Shown here: positions 17,079-25,565 of the stretch, piece after piece
Position numbering within the stretch: the stretch's first letter is position 1
Layout of the letters: every line of letters begins with the position of its first letter
NCBI GenBank assembly: GCA_947445035.1
Contig: CANFCK010000008.1
Coordinates: 62,001 to 126,000 of the forward strand
From: Deltaproteobacteria bacterium
GTDB taxonomy: Bacteria > Myxococcota_A > UBA796 > SXON01
Length of the DNA: 64,000 bases
Direction: 5' to 3'
The notes under the pieces: generated by a model
What the model saw: only the letters and a program-made list of their open reading frames with translations
Told to the model about the DNA's origin: nothing
Database searches by the model: none
Position numbers and translations under genes: made by a program

Positions 17079-18296
17079 TCAGGCGCGCCGCAGTGTGAGG
17101 ATCGTGATCTCGTTCGGGGCCGCGAGGCGCATGGGCGGTCCCCACCAGCCAGTCCCCCGCGACACGTACACCCAGCTGTCGCCCACCTTTACCAGCCCGG
17201 CGACGATCGGCTGAACCAGGCGGACCAGCAGGCTGAACGGCCACAGCTGCCCGCCGTGGGTGTGGCCGCTGAGCATGAGCGTCACCCCCCTGGCGGCGGC
17301 CGCCTCTGCAAAAACGGGCTGGTGAGCCAGGAGCACCACCGGGTGCGAGCGGTTTCGTCCGTCCAACGCTGCAGCGAGGTCCGGGCCATGCCCTGGCTCC
17401 GTGGCAAATGGGTCGTCGATTCCGGCGATATCGAGCTTTGCGCCGTCATGTTCGATGGTTCGAGTTTCGTTTCGGAGGACGACGAAGCCCATCCGTTGGA
17501 ACTCGGCGCACCACGCTGCGCCGCCCGAGAAGTATTCGTGGTTGCCGGTCACGAAAAAGACGCCGTGGGGTGCCCGGAGGCCGGCGAGAGGCGCAACATC
17601 CAGCGCGAGGTCGCGCACGCTTCCATCGACGAAGTCGCCGGTCAGCGCCACGAGGTCGACGCCCTCGGCGTTGGTGAGCTCGACGATCGACTCCACGAAC
17701 GGCCGCCGGATGGTGTTGCCGACGTGGAGGTCGCTCAGTTGGGCAATACGAAGGCCGTCCAGGGCCGGGGCGAGCCCGCGTATGGGGATGTCCACGCGCC
17801 GAATCGCCGGCGACCCGGCCCCCGCCAACGCCAGCACGCTCAGGCCCACGCCCAAACCCGCCACCACGATGGCCGCGCCGCCCGCCCAGGGGAGCTCAGG
17901 CGCGAGCCACGCCCCGCCCCGCACCACCGGCTCTGCGAGCAAGGAAAGAACGAACCAGAAGAAGCTCAGCCCCAGCCAGCGATACCCCACCCCGGTGACG
18001 CCGGCGGGCACGCGGTCGCCGAAAAGCCGCGCCGACAGCGCGGCGGGCACGCTCACGAAAAGCCCTGCCAGGGCCACCGTCGCACCCGCGGTACCCCACG
18101 CTGGCAGGTCGACGCTGCCCACCAGGCGCCACCAGATGACGGCATGGAGCGTGGCGAAGACGCCGAGGATGATGGCGGCGAAGAGCGGCAGCGACCGGGG
18201 CGGGCGGCCGCGCACCTTCGTGCGGGGCGAGGCGTGGGTCTTGGACACGCTCGAACGGTGGTCACGGCCGGGCGCGCGGCCAAGGGTCTGCGGCAA
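17079..18296 (-). CDS. Membrane-anchored metallophosphoesterase (YkuE/YaeI type)
   Basis: A protein of up to 405 residues with four to five N-terminal membrane segments (about residues 35-165) and a calcineurin-like phosphoesterase domain. The metal-binding motifs occur in order: SDLHVG, GDFVDG, GNHEY, AHQP and SGHTHGGQLWP. Relatives hydrolyse UDP-diacylglucosamine-like or other phosphoesters near the membrane. The 5' end is uncertain: the longest frame starts at TTG 18296, and GTG 18248 (VSKTHASP) is a reasonable alternative that leaves all domains intact. It diverges from the small membrane protein gene at 18334. Confidence 0.87.
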   Translation of the reverse strand: MPQTLGRAPGRDHRSSVSKTHASPRTKVRGRPPRSLPLFAAIILGVFATLHAVIWWRLVGSVDLPAWGTAGATVALAGLFVSVPAALSARLFGDRVPAGVTGVGYRWLGLSFFWFVLSLLAEPVVRGGAWLAPELPWAGGAAIVVAGLGVGLSVLALAGAGSPAIRRVDIPIRGLAPALDGLRIAQLSDLHVGNTIRRPFVESIVELTNAEGVDLVALTGDFVDGSVRDLALDVAPLAGLRAPHGVFFVTGNHEYFSGGAAWCAEFQRMGFVVLRNETRTIEHDGAKLDIAGIDDPFATEPGHGPDLAAALDGRNRSHPVVLLAHQPVFAEAAAARGVTLMLSGHTHGGQLWPFSLLVRLVQPIVAGLVKVGDSWVYVSRGTGWWGPPMRLAAPNEITILTLRRA

Positions 18297-18321
18297 ATCG
18301 TGACAGAGGCCGCCCGTGCGT

Positions 18322-18327
18322 TAACCT
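18322..18327 (+). promoter_or_regulatory. -10-like TAACCT before small membrane protein
   Basis: TAACCT ends 6 bases before the ATG at 18334, the spacing expected if the transcript starts at the start codon. It is part of the local palindrome GTTAAC. Confidence 0.4.
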
Positions 18328-18333
18328 GTGCGA

Positions 18334-18555
18334 ATGGTCACCATCGTCCTGTCGGCGCTGTCCTGCTTCTGTTGCTGCATCTTCTGGGTCTTCGTGATCA
18401 TCCTGGTCGTCGGGGTGTTGCGGATGCGCAAGAAGGGCAAGAAGGCCACCCCGGTCGATGTCTTCCAGGAAGGCTTCGAGGCCAGCCGCGCCTTCGTGCG
18501 TGGGCAGAAGACGCGCGAGCAGCTTCTGAACGAAGAGGATGACGAGGCGCGCTAG
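18334..18555 (+). CDS. Small single-span membrane protein
   Basis: A 73-residue protein: one hydrophobic N-terminal span containing several Cys (FCCCIFWVFVIILVVGVL), a basic stop-transfer patch (RMRKKGKK) and an acidic amphipathic tail ending NEEDDEAR. It probably sits in the inner membrane with its tail in the cytoplasm. I do not recognise a family. ATG 18334 is preferred over a GTG two codons upstream because of the -10-like hexamer spacing. It stands alone between a divergent metallophosphoesterase and a convergent lipoprotein gene. Confidence 0.6.
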   Translation: MVTIVLSALSCFCCCIFWVFVIILVVGVLRMRKKGKKATPVDVFQEGFEASRAFVRGQKTREQLLNEEDDEAR

Positions 18556-18611
18556 CGCTGGTTTCGCGCGCTCCGCGGGACGGCTTCGTGCCCCGCGGGC
18601 TCAGCCTCTCG

Positions 18612-19907
18612 TTACCAGCCGCCCTTCGGCCCGCCGAAGCGCCCGATGTCGCTGCGGGAGCCGTCGGTGTCGTCCCAGGCCATGTAGCCGGCGTCGATGA
18701 GCGGCGAACCGGCGCCGAGCGTCAGGTCGTCCGGCCAACTCGCGAAGAGCGGGTCGGCTGAGACTTCGGGGCTGACCGTGAGCCCGCAGCCGTCGGCGGT
18801 GTTGTCCCAGAAGGCCGAGTAGCTATCGCTGAAGGTCTGGTCCCCGGTGATGCCGCAAGCGGAGTCGGCGTAGACGTTGTTGACGCCCGTGCTCGACGTG
18901 CTGCAGCCCGTCATCGAAAGCCCGCTGTCCCCGCCGTAGAAGACGGAGTTGGAGACGGCGAGGGTCATGTACCGGATGTCGGCGCCTACGCTGCCGCCGC
19001 CGAAGACGCTGTTCTCAGCGTAGAAGCGTTCGCTCGGGCTATCGGGCTCCTCCGCGGTGTTTTCGTTGTCGTAGGCGTAGTAGGCTGCAATTCCGCCGTA
19101 GATGCTCGAACGGACGATGTAGTCTTCGCCGTGGTAGTCATGCACGCCGTAGCCGGTGTCGCAGGTGATCATGCTGTCGGCGATGATCAACTGCACGTGA
19201 TGCCAGACGGCCTGGGTGCCGGTATCGCAGTCGATGCGGGTGCGGTCCATGGAGAGGCCGCCGCCATCGACGTAGATGGCTTGCCCCGCGGAGGCGATGT
19301 CGTTGCCCAAGATGGTGACGTCGATGAGGTCGATGCTGCCCCAGCTGCCGCGAAGGATGCTGAGCCCCTCGTTGCCCTCGAAGACCACATCTTCAAGCTC
19401 GACCGAGGCCTTGGTTACTTCCATGCCCGCCGCATCTCCGGGGTCGTAGCCGCCCGTCACGGTGAAGCCCGCGAAGCGAGACCAGCCCGCCTCCATCTCT
19501 TCGAAGTCAACGACGGTACCGCCGCCGTCCCCGTCGAGGATGGTATCGGCGCTTCCGTCGATGCCGTACATGTCGATGATCTTGCCGAGGAAGTCGAGGC
19601 GCTCGTGGTACTCGCACTTCTTCACGGCGATGCGCGACGGCGAAACCGCAGCGTCGATCGCCTCCTGAATGGTCTCGTAGTCACCGCTTCCTTCACAGTC
19701 GACGACGATGTCTGGGACCGGCTCGTCAACGTCATCCGGGGGATCGGTATCGGTGTCGCTGTCTGTGTCCGTGTCGGTATCGGTGTCCGTGTCGGTATCG
19801 GTGTCAGCATCGCCATCCGAGGCGGTGTCGACGCCCTTGATTTCGATGCTGCTGACGGGGTTGCAGGCGAGCAGAAGGGCGGGCGCTGCGAAGAAGAAAA
19901 GGCGCAT
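18612..19907 (-). CDS. Surface lipoprotein with T/D-rich linker and parallel beta-helix repeats
   Basis: A 431-residue lipoprotein. The signal MRLFFFAAPALLLAC ends in a lipobox (LLAC), followed by a spacer of about 30 residues made of Asp-Thr dipeptides and then a right-handed beta-helix (pectate-lyase-like, periodic I/V/N-rich turns) from about residue 65. It ends with the SPLIDAGY...DIGRFGG pattern common to myxobacterial beta-helix proteins. Catalytic residues are not evident, so binding or adhesion is as likely as polysaccharide cleavage. Start ATG 19907 overlaps the TAA of the upstream paralogue by one base (TAATG), so the two are coupled. Confidence 0.72.
   Translation of the reverse strand: MRLFFFAAPALLLACNPVSSIEIKGVDTASDGDADTDTDTDTDTDTDTDSDTDTDPPDDVDEPVPDIVVDCEGSGDYETIQEAIDAAVSPSRIAVKKCEYHERLDFLGKIIDMYGIDGSADTILDGDGGGTVVDFEEMEAGWSRFAGFTVTGGYDPGDAAGMEVTKASVELEDVVFEGNEGLSILRGSWGSIDLIDVTILGNDIASAGQAIYVDGGGLSMDRTRIDCDTGTQAVWHHVQLIIADSMITCDTGYGVHDYHGEDYIVRSSIYGGIAAYYAYDNENTAEEPDSPSERFYAENSVFGGGSVGADIRYMTLAVSNSVFYGGDSGLSMTGCSTSSTGVNNVYADSACGITGDQTFSDSYSAFWDNTADGCGLTVSPEVSADPLFASWPDDLTLGAGSPLIDAGYMAWDDTDGSRSDIGRFGGPKGGW
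19745..19806 (-). repeat. Imperfect 6-base coding repeat encoding (Asp-Thr)n
   Basis: On the minus strand GAcACn units repeat about ten times, encoding the alternating Asp-Thr linker of the lipoprotein. It is a slippage-prone tract and could vary in length between strains. Confidence 0.75.
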
Positions 19908-21106
19908 TACCAACCCCCGTCCATGCTGAAGTGGCCGCCGTACACGCCGATGTCGTTTCGACTCCCGTCGACGTCCTCGTGGTCCCATTCGTCGACCCCC
20001 GCATCCTCGAGCGGGGAGCCGCTGTTGAGGTGGTAGTCGCCGCTTGCGGCATCCACCATGTCGGGGTCGCCGTCCATGTTGCCGTCCACGCCGACCAGAA
20101 TGCTGCCGTTGCAGCTCGCGGTGGTGTCCGTGAACGCGTTGTTGCGGATGGTCGAGGTGACCGCGTCGTGACTGATGGCGCACGTGGTGTTCATGAACAC
20201 GCTGTTTTCGATCACCGGTGTTCCGGGGGTCTCCGCGAAGGCCGTGAAGCTGAAACTACCGCCGTCAATCACGGAATTGCGGATGAGCGCGCCCCCGTAC
20301 GTGGCGGAGTAGTTGCCTTCCAGCACCGTGTTGACCAGCGCGAGGAGGTCCTCGGGGTGGTCGTCTTCGTTGACGACCGAGAGGTTACCGCGCAGCGACG
20401 AGCGGGTGATGGTCCCGGTGGTGTGTTCTGCCGCAAGCGCGTACCCGCCGCGGCCGCAGGTGAGCGTCGATTGGTCGATCTGCGCGTAGCCGTGGCCGGT
20501 GTACACGGCGTAGCCGCCGCTTTCGCAGTCCACGGTGATCGCGTTGGCCTGGAGTGACCCGCGCGACATGGAGATGCCGGCGGTGTTCTGGGTGTTGTTT
20601 TCGAAGACGACGTCCTGCAGTTCCATGTCGGCGGCGCTGCCGAAGACCGAGTAGGCGCCCGACGTGTTGGTGATCGTGACATCTTCGATGTGGAGCGAGG
20701 CGAACACGACCCAGAAGGCCGCTTCGCTCGCATTCTCGACCGTGAACCCGACAAAGCCGGTCTCCGCGGTCTCGGCCGAGGTGGCGCTGACCGCGTAGCC
20801 GCGGCGACCGGCGTTGAGGGTGGTCACGTCCTTCCCGTCGCGACTGGAGATCCAGAGCGATTTTCCGCCGTAGTCGATGGTCTCGTCGTAGGTTCCCGCG
20901 CCCACGAGGATCCAGTCGCCATCGGCCGCCCCGCGGATCGCGGCGCCGATCGAGGTGAAGTCGCCGCTTCCGTCGGTCTCGACGGTCCAGTCGGCGACGC
21001 CCCACGGCGACACGGCGTCGTCCCCGGTGAACGGGGGTTCGGTTGCCGCGTCGAAGGGGATCGAGACGTCGGCGCAGCCGACGAGGAGCAGGAGTATGGA
21101 GTTCAC
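19907..21106 (-). CDS. Beta-helix lipoprotein, paralogue of the downstream gene
   Basis: A 399-residue lipoprotein starting at GTG 21106 (signal NSILLLLVGC, lipobox LVGC); longer in-frame starts exist but place the signal peptide internally. After a short linker, WTVETDGSGDFTSIGAAIRGAADGD opens the beta-helix, and turns rich in N, T and V run to the end (DIGVYGGHFSMDGGW). The C-terminal motif and architecture match the downstream gene, so the pair is a tandem duplication. This copy lacks the long Asp-Thr linker. Surface binding or polysaccharide contact is likely; no enzyme motif is seen. Confidence 0.7.
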   Translation of the reverse strand: MNSILLLLVGCADVSIPFDAATEPPFTGDDAVSPWGVADWTVETDGSGDFTSIGAAIRGAADGDWILVGAGTYDETIDYGGKSLWISSRDGKDVTTLNAGRRGYAVSATSAETAETGFVGFTVENASEAAFWVVFASLHIEDVTITNTSGAYSVFGSAADMELQDVVFENNTQNTAGISMSRGSLQANAITVDCESGGYAVYTGHGYAQIDQSTLTCGRGGYALAAEHTTGTITRSSLRGNLSVVNEDDHPEDLLALVNTVLEGNYSATYGGALIRNSVIDGGSFSFTAFAETPGTPVIENSVFMNTTCAISHDAVTSTIRNNAFTDTTASCNGSILVGVDGNMDGDPDMVDAASGDYHLNSGSPLEDAGVDEWDHEDVDGSRNDIGVYGGHFSMDGGW

Positions 21107-21211
21107 GGCTTTGCCCTCACAGAAGGGTGCAGTATAGGTGGTGGCGAGACGATCTGGAAGCGAGATCGGCATGATGGCAACCGAAGTTCACCGGTCGGAC
21201 ACAAGCGGGCG

Positions 21212-21421
21212 CTACTCGGCCGGGTCGGTCGATTCGCACACATAGTTGAGTAACGCCGCCTCACATTCGTCTTGCAGGTCGGCGTCCGCCTCGGCGTACA
21301 CGGCGTCGCAATCCTCGCACGCGACGGCGTCTTCGCAATCACAGACCGTCGCGCAGTAGTCGGCGCACGGGTCTTCCGAGGAGCCAAATCCGAAACAGCC
21401 GGCGAGGAGCAGGACGAACAT
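21212..21421 (-). CDS. Cys-rich mini-lipoprotein
   Basis: A 69-residue protein starting at ATG 21421: MFVLLLAGCFGFGSSEDPC. The lipobox LAGC predicts lipidation after only eight residues. The rest is very acidic and has nine further Cys (pattern CxxxC, CxCxxxxxC), suggesting disulfides or metal binding. Family not recognised. A TACACT hexamer 6 bases before the ATG supports this start over the longer in-frame one. It sits alone between the beta-helix pair and the FHA gene. Confidence 0.62.
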   Translation of the reverse strand: MFVLLLAGCFGFGSSEDPCADYCATVCDCEDAVACEDCDAVYAEADADLQDECEAALLNYVCESTDPAE

Positions 21422-21427
21422 CGCGGC

Positions 21428-21433
21428 AGTGTA
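21428..21433 (-). promoter_or_regulatory. -10-like TACACT before mini-lipoprotein
   Basis: On the minus strand TACACT ends 6 bases before the ATG at 21421, consistent with a leaderless start. Confidence 0.4.
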
Positions 21434-21453
21434 CGACGGCGCGCACGGACCCG

Positions 21454-22167
21454 CTACTTCTCCCCCTCGTACCGGAACGCGCTCTCGCCGATGTGGATCC
21501 GGTCCATGTTGCGTAGGCGGGTGCCGGTCGAGGGGCTGTCGTTGATCTTGAGCGGCACCCACCACGCGGCCTTTTTGATCGTGTGCCCGGTCCCATCCCA
21601 CCGGACCTCGGCGGCCGTGCCCCAGACGAACCAGCCATTGATGCCGACCATCGCCGAGCTGTCGCCGAAGCTCAGCACGCGATCCTCCGGGTGCCAGAAT
21701 CGCGTCGGCTCGCGGACCAGGACCACGCGCGCCTGTTCCACAAGGCGGCTCTGGCTCTGCATCGCCTTGAGCGCGTCTTTGGTCAGCACGAAGGTGTCGT
21801 CGTGGGTGACCTCGGCAAGCCGGGGTTCGTACTTGGGCATGTAGCGGACGCTGCGCCCCTTGTAGAACTCTTCACTACGGGCGTCACCCAGGAGCACCAG
21901 GGTGAATTTCCCGATCTTGACTTCGTCTTTGGAGCTGAGGTGGGCCTGGAGTACGATGTTTCCGTTGACACTCGTGCCGTTGCCCGAGCCGAGGTCTTCC
22001 AAGGTCACGACCGGCCCCTTGACGGAGACCTTGGCATGCTGTCGGCTGACAGAGACGTTTGGCAGGCTGATCTGCGCGTCGTTGTCGCGCCCGATGACGT
22101 AGTCGCCGTCTTTGAGCTCGAAGACCTGGCCGCGAGCGGCTGCACCGGAGATGAGGAACCGTGGCAT
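21454..22167 (-). CDS. FHA-domain protein
   Basis: A 237-residue protein. Residues 1-95 are a canonical FHA domain (YVIGRDNDAQISL, SVSRQHAKV, LGSGNGTSVNG), a phosphothreonine-binding module. The C-terminal part (about 100-237) ends in LRNMDRIHIGESAFRYEGEK, which resembles the last strands of a second, degenerate FHA fold without the Arg/Ser/His binding residues. The start directly abuts the stop of the DUF2779 gene (no spacer), so both are probably co-transcribed. No kinase is adjacent. Confidence 0.82.
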   Translation of the reverse strand: MPRFLISGAAARGQVFELKDGDYVIGRDNDAQISLPNVSVSRQHAKVSVKGPVVTLEDLGSGNGTSVNGNIVLQAHLSSKDEVKIGKFTLVLLGDARSEEFYKGRSVRYMPKYEPRLAEVTHDDTFVLTKDALKAMQSQSRLVEQARVVLVREPTRFWHPEDRVLSFGDSSAMVGINGWFVWGTAAEVRWDGTGHTIKKAAWWVPLKINDSPSTGTRLRNMDRIHIGESAFRYEGEK

Positions 22168-23607
22168 CTAGCCTCCGGCGCGGGCGACCAGGGCGTCGCG
22201 GATGCGCAGCATAGCGAAGGTATCCCGCGCGCAGTAGGCGAGGAGGGCCGATCGAATGCCGAGACGTTCCTCCGTCGAGAGCTCGGGCCGGATCATCCGC
22301 AGCCATGCCTGCGCCGCGCTCGCGCCGTCGGCGATGGCCAAATCCGCGTAGTCCAGGCCCGGGCAGATGGCCGGAAGCGTGGCCTTGATCGAGAAGCTGC
22401 CGTGCAGATCAGGGTGGTAGTAGTGGTCGCGAACGATGGGGAGCAGGTCGACGATGCGGTTGACGAGCCCCTCGAGGTCCGACCACCACTCGGGGAGGCG
22501 GTCCCGCAGCGAACGGAGGGTCGTGGCCTCGTAGTTGCTGTACACGAGGATGCTGCCCTCGGTGCCCGCGGCGGCCACGAGGCTCTGGACGAAAGCGGCT
22601 CTCGAATCGCTGTCCTCCGTGTGAAGGAATTCGGCGTGCTCGATGCGCCCGTCCCGGTGCTGCACGTGCATCGACCATTGCGTCGGGATCTGCTGGAAGG
22701 GAGAGGTGCCTTCCCAGCGAGGGACCGCCGGTTGGCAGGCCTCGAAGTCCAAGAAGCGCAGCGGCCAGCCGACGTTGGCCAGCGCGGGGGCCAGGCCTTG
22801 GCCAAGGTATTCTTGGCCGTGCGTCAAGGACCAGACCGCATGGCGTTGGCTCGGACTCATGCGCAGATCCGCTGGGATCTGGCGGACGTCGGAGATGCCG
22901 AGCTCACGAAGTTCTTGGAGGAGGCGGCCGGCGCGGGGTAAGCGCGCGACCGAGTACGCGCCGATCTCGCCAGGGGTACAGTGGCTGCGGAACGGGCACT
23001 CACGCGGACGAGAGCACTGCGACCCCGGCGCGATGTCAGGTTCGGTCGGTCGGGTGCGGGCTGCGAGCGCGGCCTCGGCATCGGCGAACGAACGCGCCGG
23101 GACGTTGACGGCCACGAAGAGTGCCGCCTCGTCCAGCGCCCCGGTTCGCACGTACTCGCTGTCCATATGGAGGAGCACACGCCCGACGATGGGCACCCCT
23201 GACCGTTCTGCCACCCACGCGACAGCGGCGACGTCGAGCTCGTGGGCCTCGCCCACGCTGTTGGCGCTTCGTGCCTCGACCACAACGAACCCGCCTGCCG
23301 CCCGGGCAAGGATCGCCGCGCGGACCACGACCCCACCGGACTCAAAGGTGGCGTCGTAGATGCTGGGCACCCTCACGTCGTTGAGGTGCGCCCACGTCTG
23401 GGCGAGACGCTCGGCAACAGGCAGATGGTTCGGGACGCGAGTCCCACCGGGGTAGCGGCGGCGCGCGGCGTCTCGCACGGCGTCGCGATCATCCGCGCGC
23501 GGGTAGATCGGCGGCGTTGCCGCCGAAACCGGTGGTTGATGCTGCAGCCACGCCCGTCGTTCACACTGATGTGCCGCGAGGAGATCGGCGCGGCCGAGCA
23601 CATCCAT
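22168..23607 (-). CDS. DUF2779-type protein (nuclease-like)
   Basis: A 479-residue protein. The N-terminal half resembles a PD-(D/E)XK/Cas4-like region with a C-rich patch (SQCSRPRECPFRSHC, about residues 195-210). The C-terminal half has the DUF2779 signature FLDFEACQPAVPRW followed by PFQQIPTQWSMH, an RNase H-like fold with the acidic DFE triad start, and a late CARDTFAMLRI. Members are predicted nucleases of unknown biological role. Start ATG 23607 (MDVLGRADLL). The upstream 47 bp separate it from the divergent sulfotransferase gene. Confidence 0.72.
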   Translation of the reverse strand: MDVLGRADLLAAHQCERRAWLQHQPPVSAATPPIYPRADDRDAVRDAARRRYPGGTRVPNHLPVAERLAQTWAHLNDVRVPSIYDATFESGGVVVRAAILARAAGGFVVVEARSANSVGEAHELDVAAVAWVAERSGVPIVGRVLLHMDSEYVRTGALDEAALFVAVNVPARSFADAEAALAARTRPTEPDIAPGSQCSRPRECPFRSHCTPGEIGAYSVARLPRAGRLLQELRELGISDVRQIPADLRMSPSQRHAVWSLTHGQEYLGQGLAPALANVGWPLRFLDFEACQPAVPRWEGTSPFQQIPTQWSMHVQHRDGRIEHAEFLHTEDSDSRAAFVQSLVAAAGTEGSILVYSNYEATTLRSLRDRLPEWWSDLEGLVNRIVDLLPIVRDHYYHPDLHGSFSIKATLPAICPGLDYADLAIADGASAAQAWLRMIRPELSTEERLGIRSALLAYCARDTFAMLRIRDALVARAGG

Positions 23608-23639
23608 GGCAACGGCCTAACCGGCCGCCGCGCGCTCGG

Positions 23640-23648
23640 TGCTACGTT
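23640..23648 (+). promoter_or_regulatory. Extended -10-like TGCTACGTT before sulfotransferase
   Basis: TG at 23640-23641 and TACGTT at 23643-23648, ending 6 bases before the ATG at 23655. There is no Shine-Dalgarno in the gap (CCCCCG). Confidence 0.5.
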
Positions 23649-23654
23649 CCCCCG

Positions 23655-25565
23655 ATGCCTGCCCCCCTCTTCGTCCTCGGCGCCCCCCGCAGCGGCACCA
23701 CTCTTTTGCGGGTCATGCTCGCTGGCCATCCAGATTGTTTCTCGCCGCCGGAGATGGTGCTGGCGCCGTTTGCCACGATGGCCGAGCGTCGTAAGAAGCT
23801 GGATGAGCGATTCTGGGAGAAAGGCGGCCTTCGGCGGGCGCTGATGGAGTTGCACGATGTCGGGGTGGACGAGGCCAAGGTGTTGGAGGCGGGCCTGCTC
23901 TCGCGCACAGTGCCCGAAGTCTATGCGTGGCTCCAAGCTCAGCTCGGCGAGCGCATCCTGGTCGACAAATGCCCCCACCTCAGCGCCGATCTCCCGGCCT
24001 TGGAGCGGCTTGGCCGCTGGTTCCCCGACGCCCGCTGGGTGTGGATCGTCCGCCATCCCGGGAGCGTCACGCGGAGCATCGAGAACATGCCGATGGCGGA
24101 GGTCATGCTCCAGGGCTATGCGCCGGATGCTCGCGACATATGGATGTTTGCAAATCGAAACATCCGCGAGTTTTTCGCCGGTCTGCCGGAGGGTCGCAAG
24201 GCGCGGATCCACTACGAGGAGATGGTCCAGAGCCCGCGGACGGCCATGGAATCGCTCTGTCGCGACATCGGCCTTCCCTTCCACGAGGCCCTGCTCACCC
24301 CCTACGAGGGCGAACGGATGCGCGAGGGGCCCAGTGGCGCAAGGGCGGTCGGCGACCCGAACCTCGCCAGTCGCGGCCGCATCCAGAGCGAGCTCGCGAC
24401 CTCCTGGCTGGAGGGTTTCGACCCCGCGAGCGTCTCGCCGGAGACCCACATCTTGGCGCGGGAGCTCGGCTACGATCTCGGCGCCCTCGACGCCCCCCCG
24501 ATCACGCTGGTCTCGGCCGCGATGACCGCGTTGTGGGACACCGCCCGGCGGCTGGAAGGAAACATGAGGATGCCGGCTGATCTCGACAATGTCGAGGGCC
24601 GCCGATTCTTGCTACGCATGCTCAGTGCCAGCATCGACCTTTTCGTGGAGGAAGGCGACGTCGACCACCCCCGCTTCCACCACGCGGAGGGACCAACCCG
24701 AAAGATGTTCGCCGATAATCCGGATGCCGACTACTGGCGCGCTCCGATTCGTCTGGGGGACGGCAGGCGCTATCGGCTGTGGGGCCAGGTTCCGGTTGGG
24801 ACGACCTACGTCGGGCTTTTGCTGTACCGCAAAGGAGGTCAGGTCGGCGCCCACCGCCACGACACCGACTTCGTGGCGAACGATGGAAGCTTCTCGCTCA
24901 CGATCAGCAGCGAGGAAGGAGCCGTCGTAGAGGGGCACGGCGACGAAATCGCGGTGATGGTCCGGCAATATTTCACGGACCGCCTCCGTCAGGAGCCGCT
25001 GAAGCTGTCCATCGAACTCTTGGGCGCGCCGCCGCCGGCGGGGTTGGACGCGCGGGCGCTGGCCCGGTCCCTCGATCGTGCCAAACGAAACCTGGAAGTG
25101 GTCTTCGAACGTACCCTGCAAACCTGGAAGATGGCCAGCCAGGGGCTCCTGAATCGGTTCATCCACATGGAGGGCGCGGCGCTCTTTCCCACCCCTGACA
25201 ACACCTACGTCGCGTGCTGGTACCGCTTTGGCGGCGATCAGGTCATGTTTGTGCGCGGGCGGGTTCCCAAGGCGCGTTATTGGAGCTTCTGTCTCTACAA
25301 TGTGTGGATGGAGAGCTTGGAGTACCGCCACCATCGGGTGTCGCTCAACCACGCCCAGGTGCAGGTCGAGCCCGACGGCAGCTACGAAATCTGTCTCGCG
25401 CACCGGAATCCCGGGCATCCGAACTGGATCGCCACGACCGGCCACCCCGCCGGGTACGCGCTCATCCGGGTGCTGCTCACCGAAGAGCCGGTCGACGTGC
25501 CCACGATCGAGGTGCTCTACGAGAAAGAGTGGCACGCTCGCCGGGGAGCGATGTCTGAACCTTAG
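23655..25565 (+). CDS. Sulfotransferase fused to a DUF1214-like domain
   Basis: A 636-residue protein in two parts. The N-terminal 300 residues are a P-loop sulfotransferase: GAPRSGTTLLR near residue 7 is the PAPS 5'-phosphosulfate loop, and WIVRHPGSVTRS near 130 is the 3'-phosphate motif. The C-terminal part (about 360-636) has the pattern DNTYVACWYRF...ARYWSFCLYN of DUF1214, the C-terminal domain of DUF1254-type proteins. The ATG at 23655 is favoured by family fit and by the -10-like element; upstream codons in frame give no homology. It ends tail to tail (4-base overlap) with a TPR gene. Sulfate acceptor unknown. Confidence 0.78.
   Translation: MPAPLFVLGAPRSGTTLLRVMLAGHPDCFSPPEMVLAPFATMAERRKKLDERFWEKGGLRRALMELHDVGVDEAKVLEAGLLSRTVPEVYAWLQAQLGERILVDKCPHLSADLPALERLGRWFPDARWVWIVRHPGSVTRSIENMPMAEVMLQGYAPDARDIWMFANRNIREFFAGLPEGRKARIHYEEMVQSPRTAMESLCRDIGLPFHEALLTPYEGERMREGPSGARAVGDPNLASRGRIQSELATSWLEGFDPASVSPETHILARELGYDLGALDAPPITLVSAAMTALWDTARRLEGNMRMPADLDNVEGRRFLLRMLSASIDLFVEEGDVDHPRFHHAEGPTRKMFADNPDADYWRAPIRLGDGRRYRLWGQVPVGTTYVGLLLYRKGGQVGAHRHDTDFVANDGSFSLTISSEEGAVVEGHGDEIAVMVRQYFTDRLRQEPLKLSIELLGAPPPAGLDARALARSLDRAKRNLEVVFERTLQTWKMASQGLLNRFIHMEGAALFPTPDNTYVACWYRFGGDQVMFVRGRVPKARYWSFCLYNVWMESLEYRHHRVSLNHAQVQVEPDGSYEICLAHRNPGHPNWIATTGHPAGYALIRVLLTEEPVDVPTIEVLYEKEWHARRGAMSEP

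Noticed and set aside
19745..19806. Short repeats that could suggest a CRISPR or minisatellite
   Set aside because: The unit is 6 bases, in frame, and encodes the Asp-Thr linker. There are no spacers.
19131..20036. 301-codon plus-strand frame opposite the beta-helix lipoproteins
   Set aside because: Repetitive V/G/I sequence arises from the Asp-Thr repeat read backwards; the minus-strand lipoprotein has a signal peptide and homologous domains.
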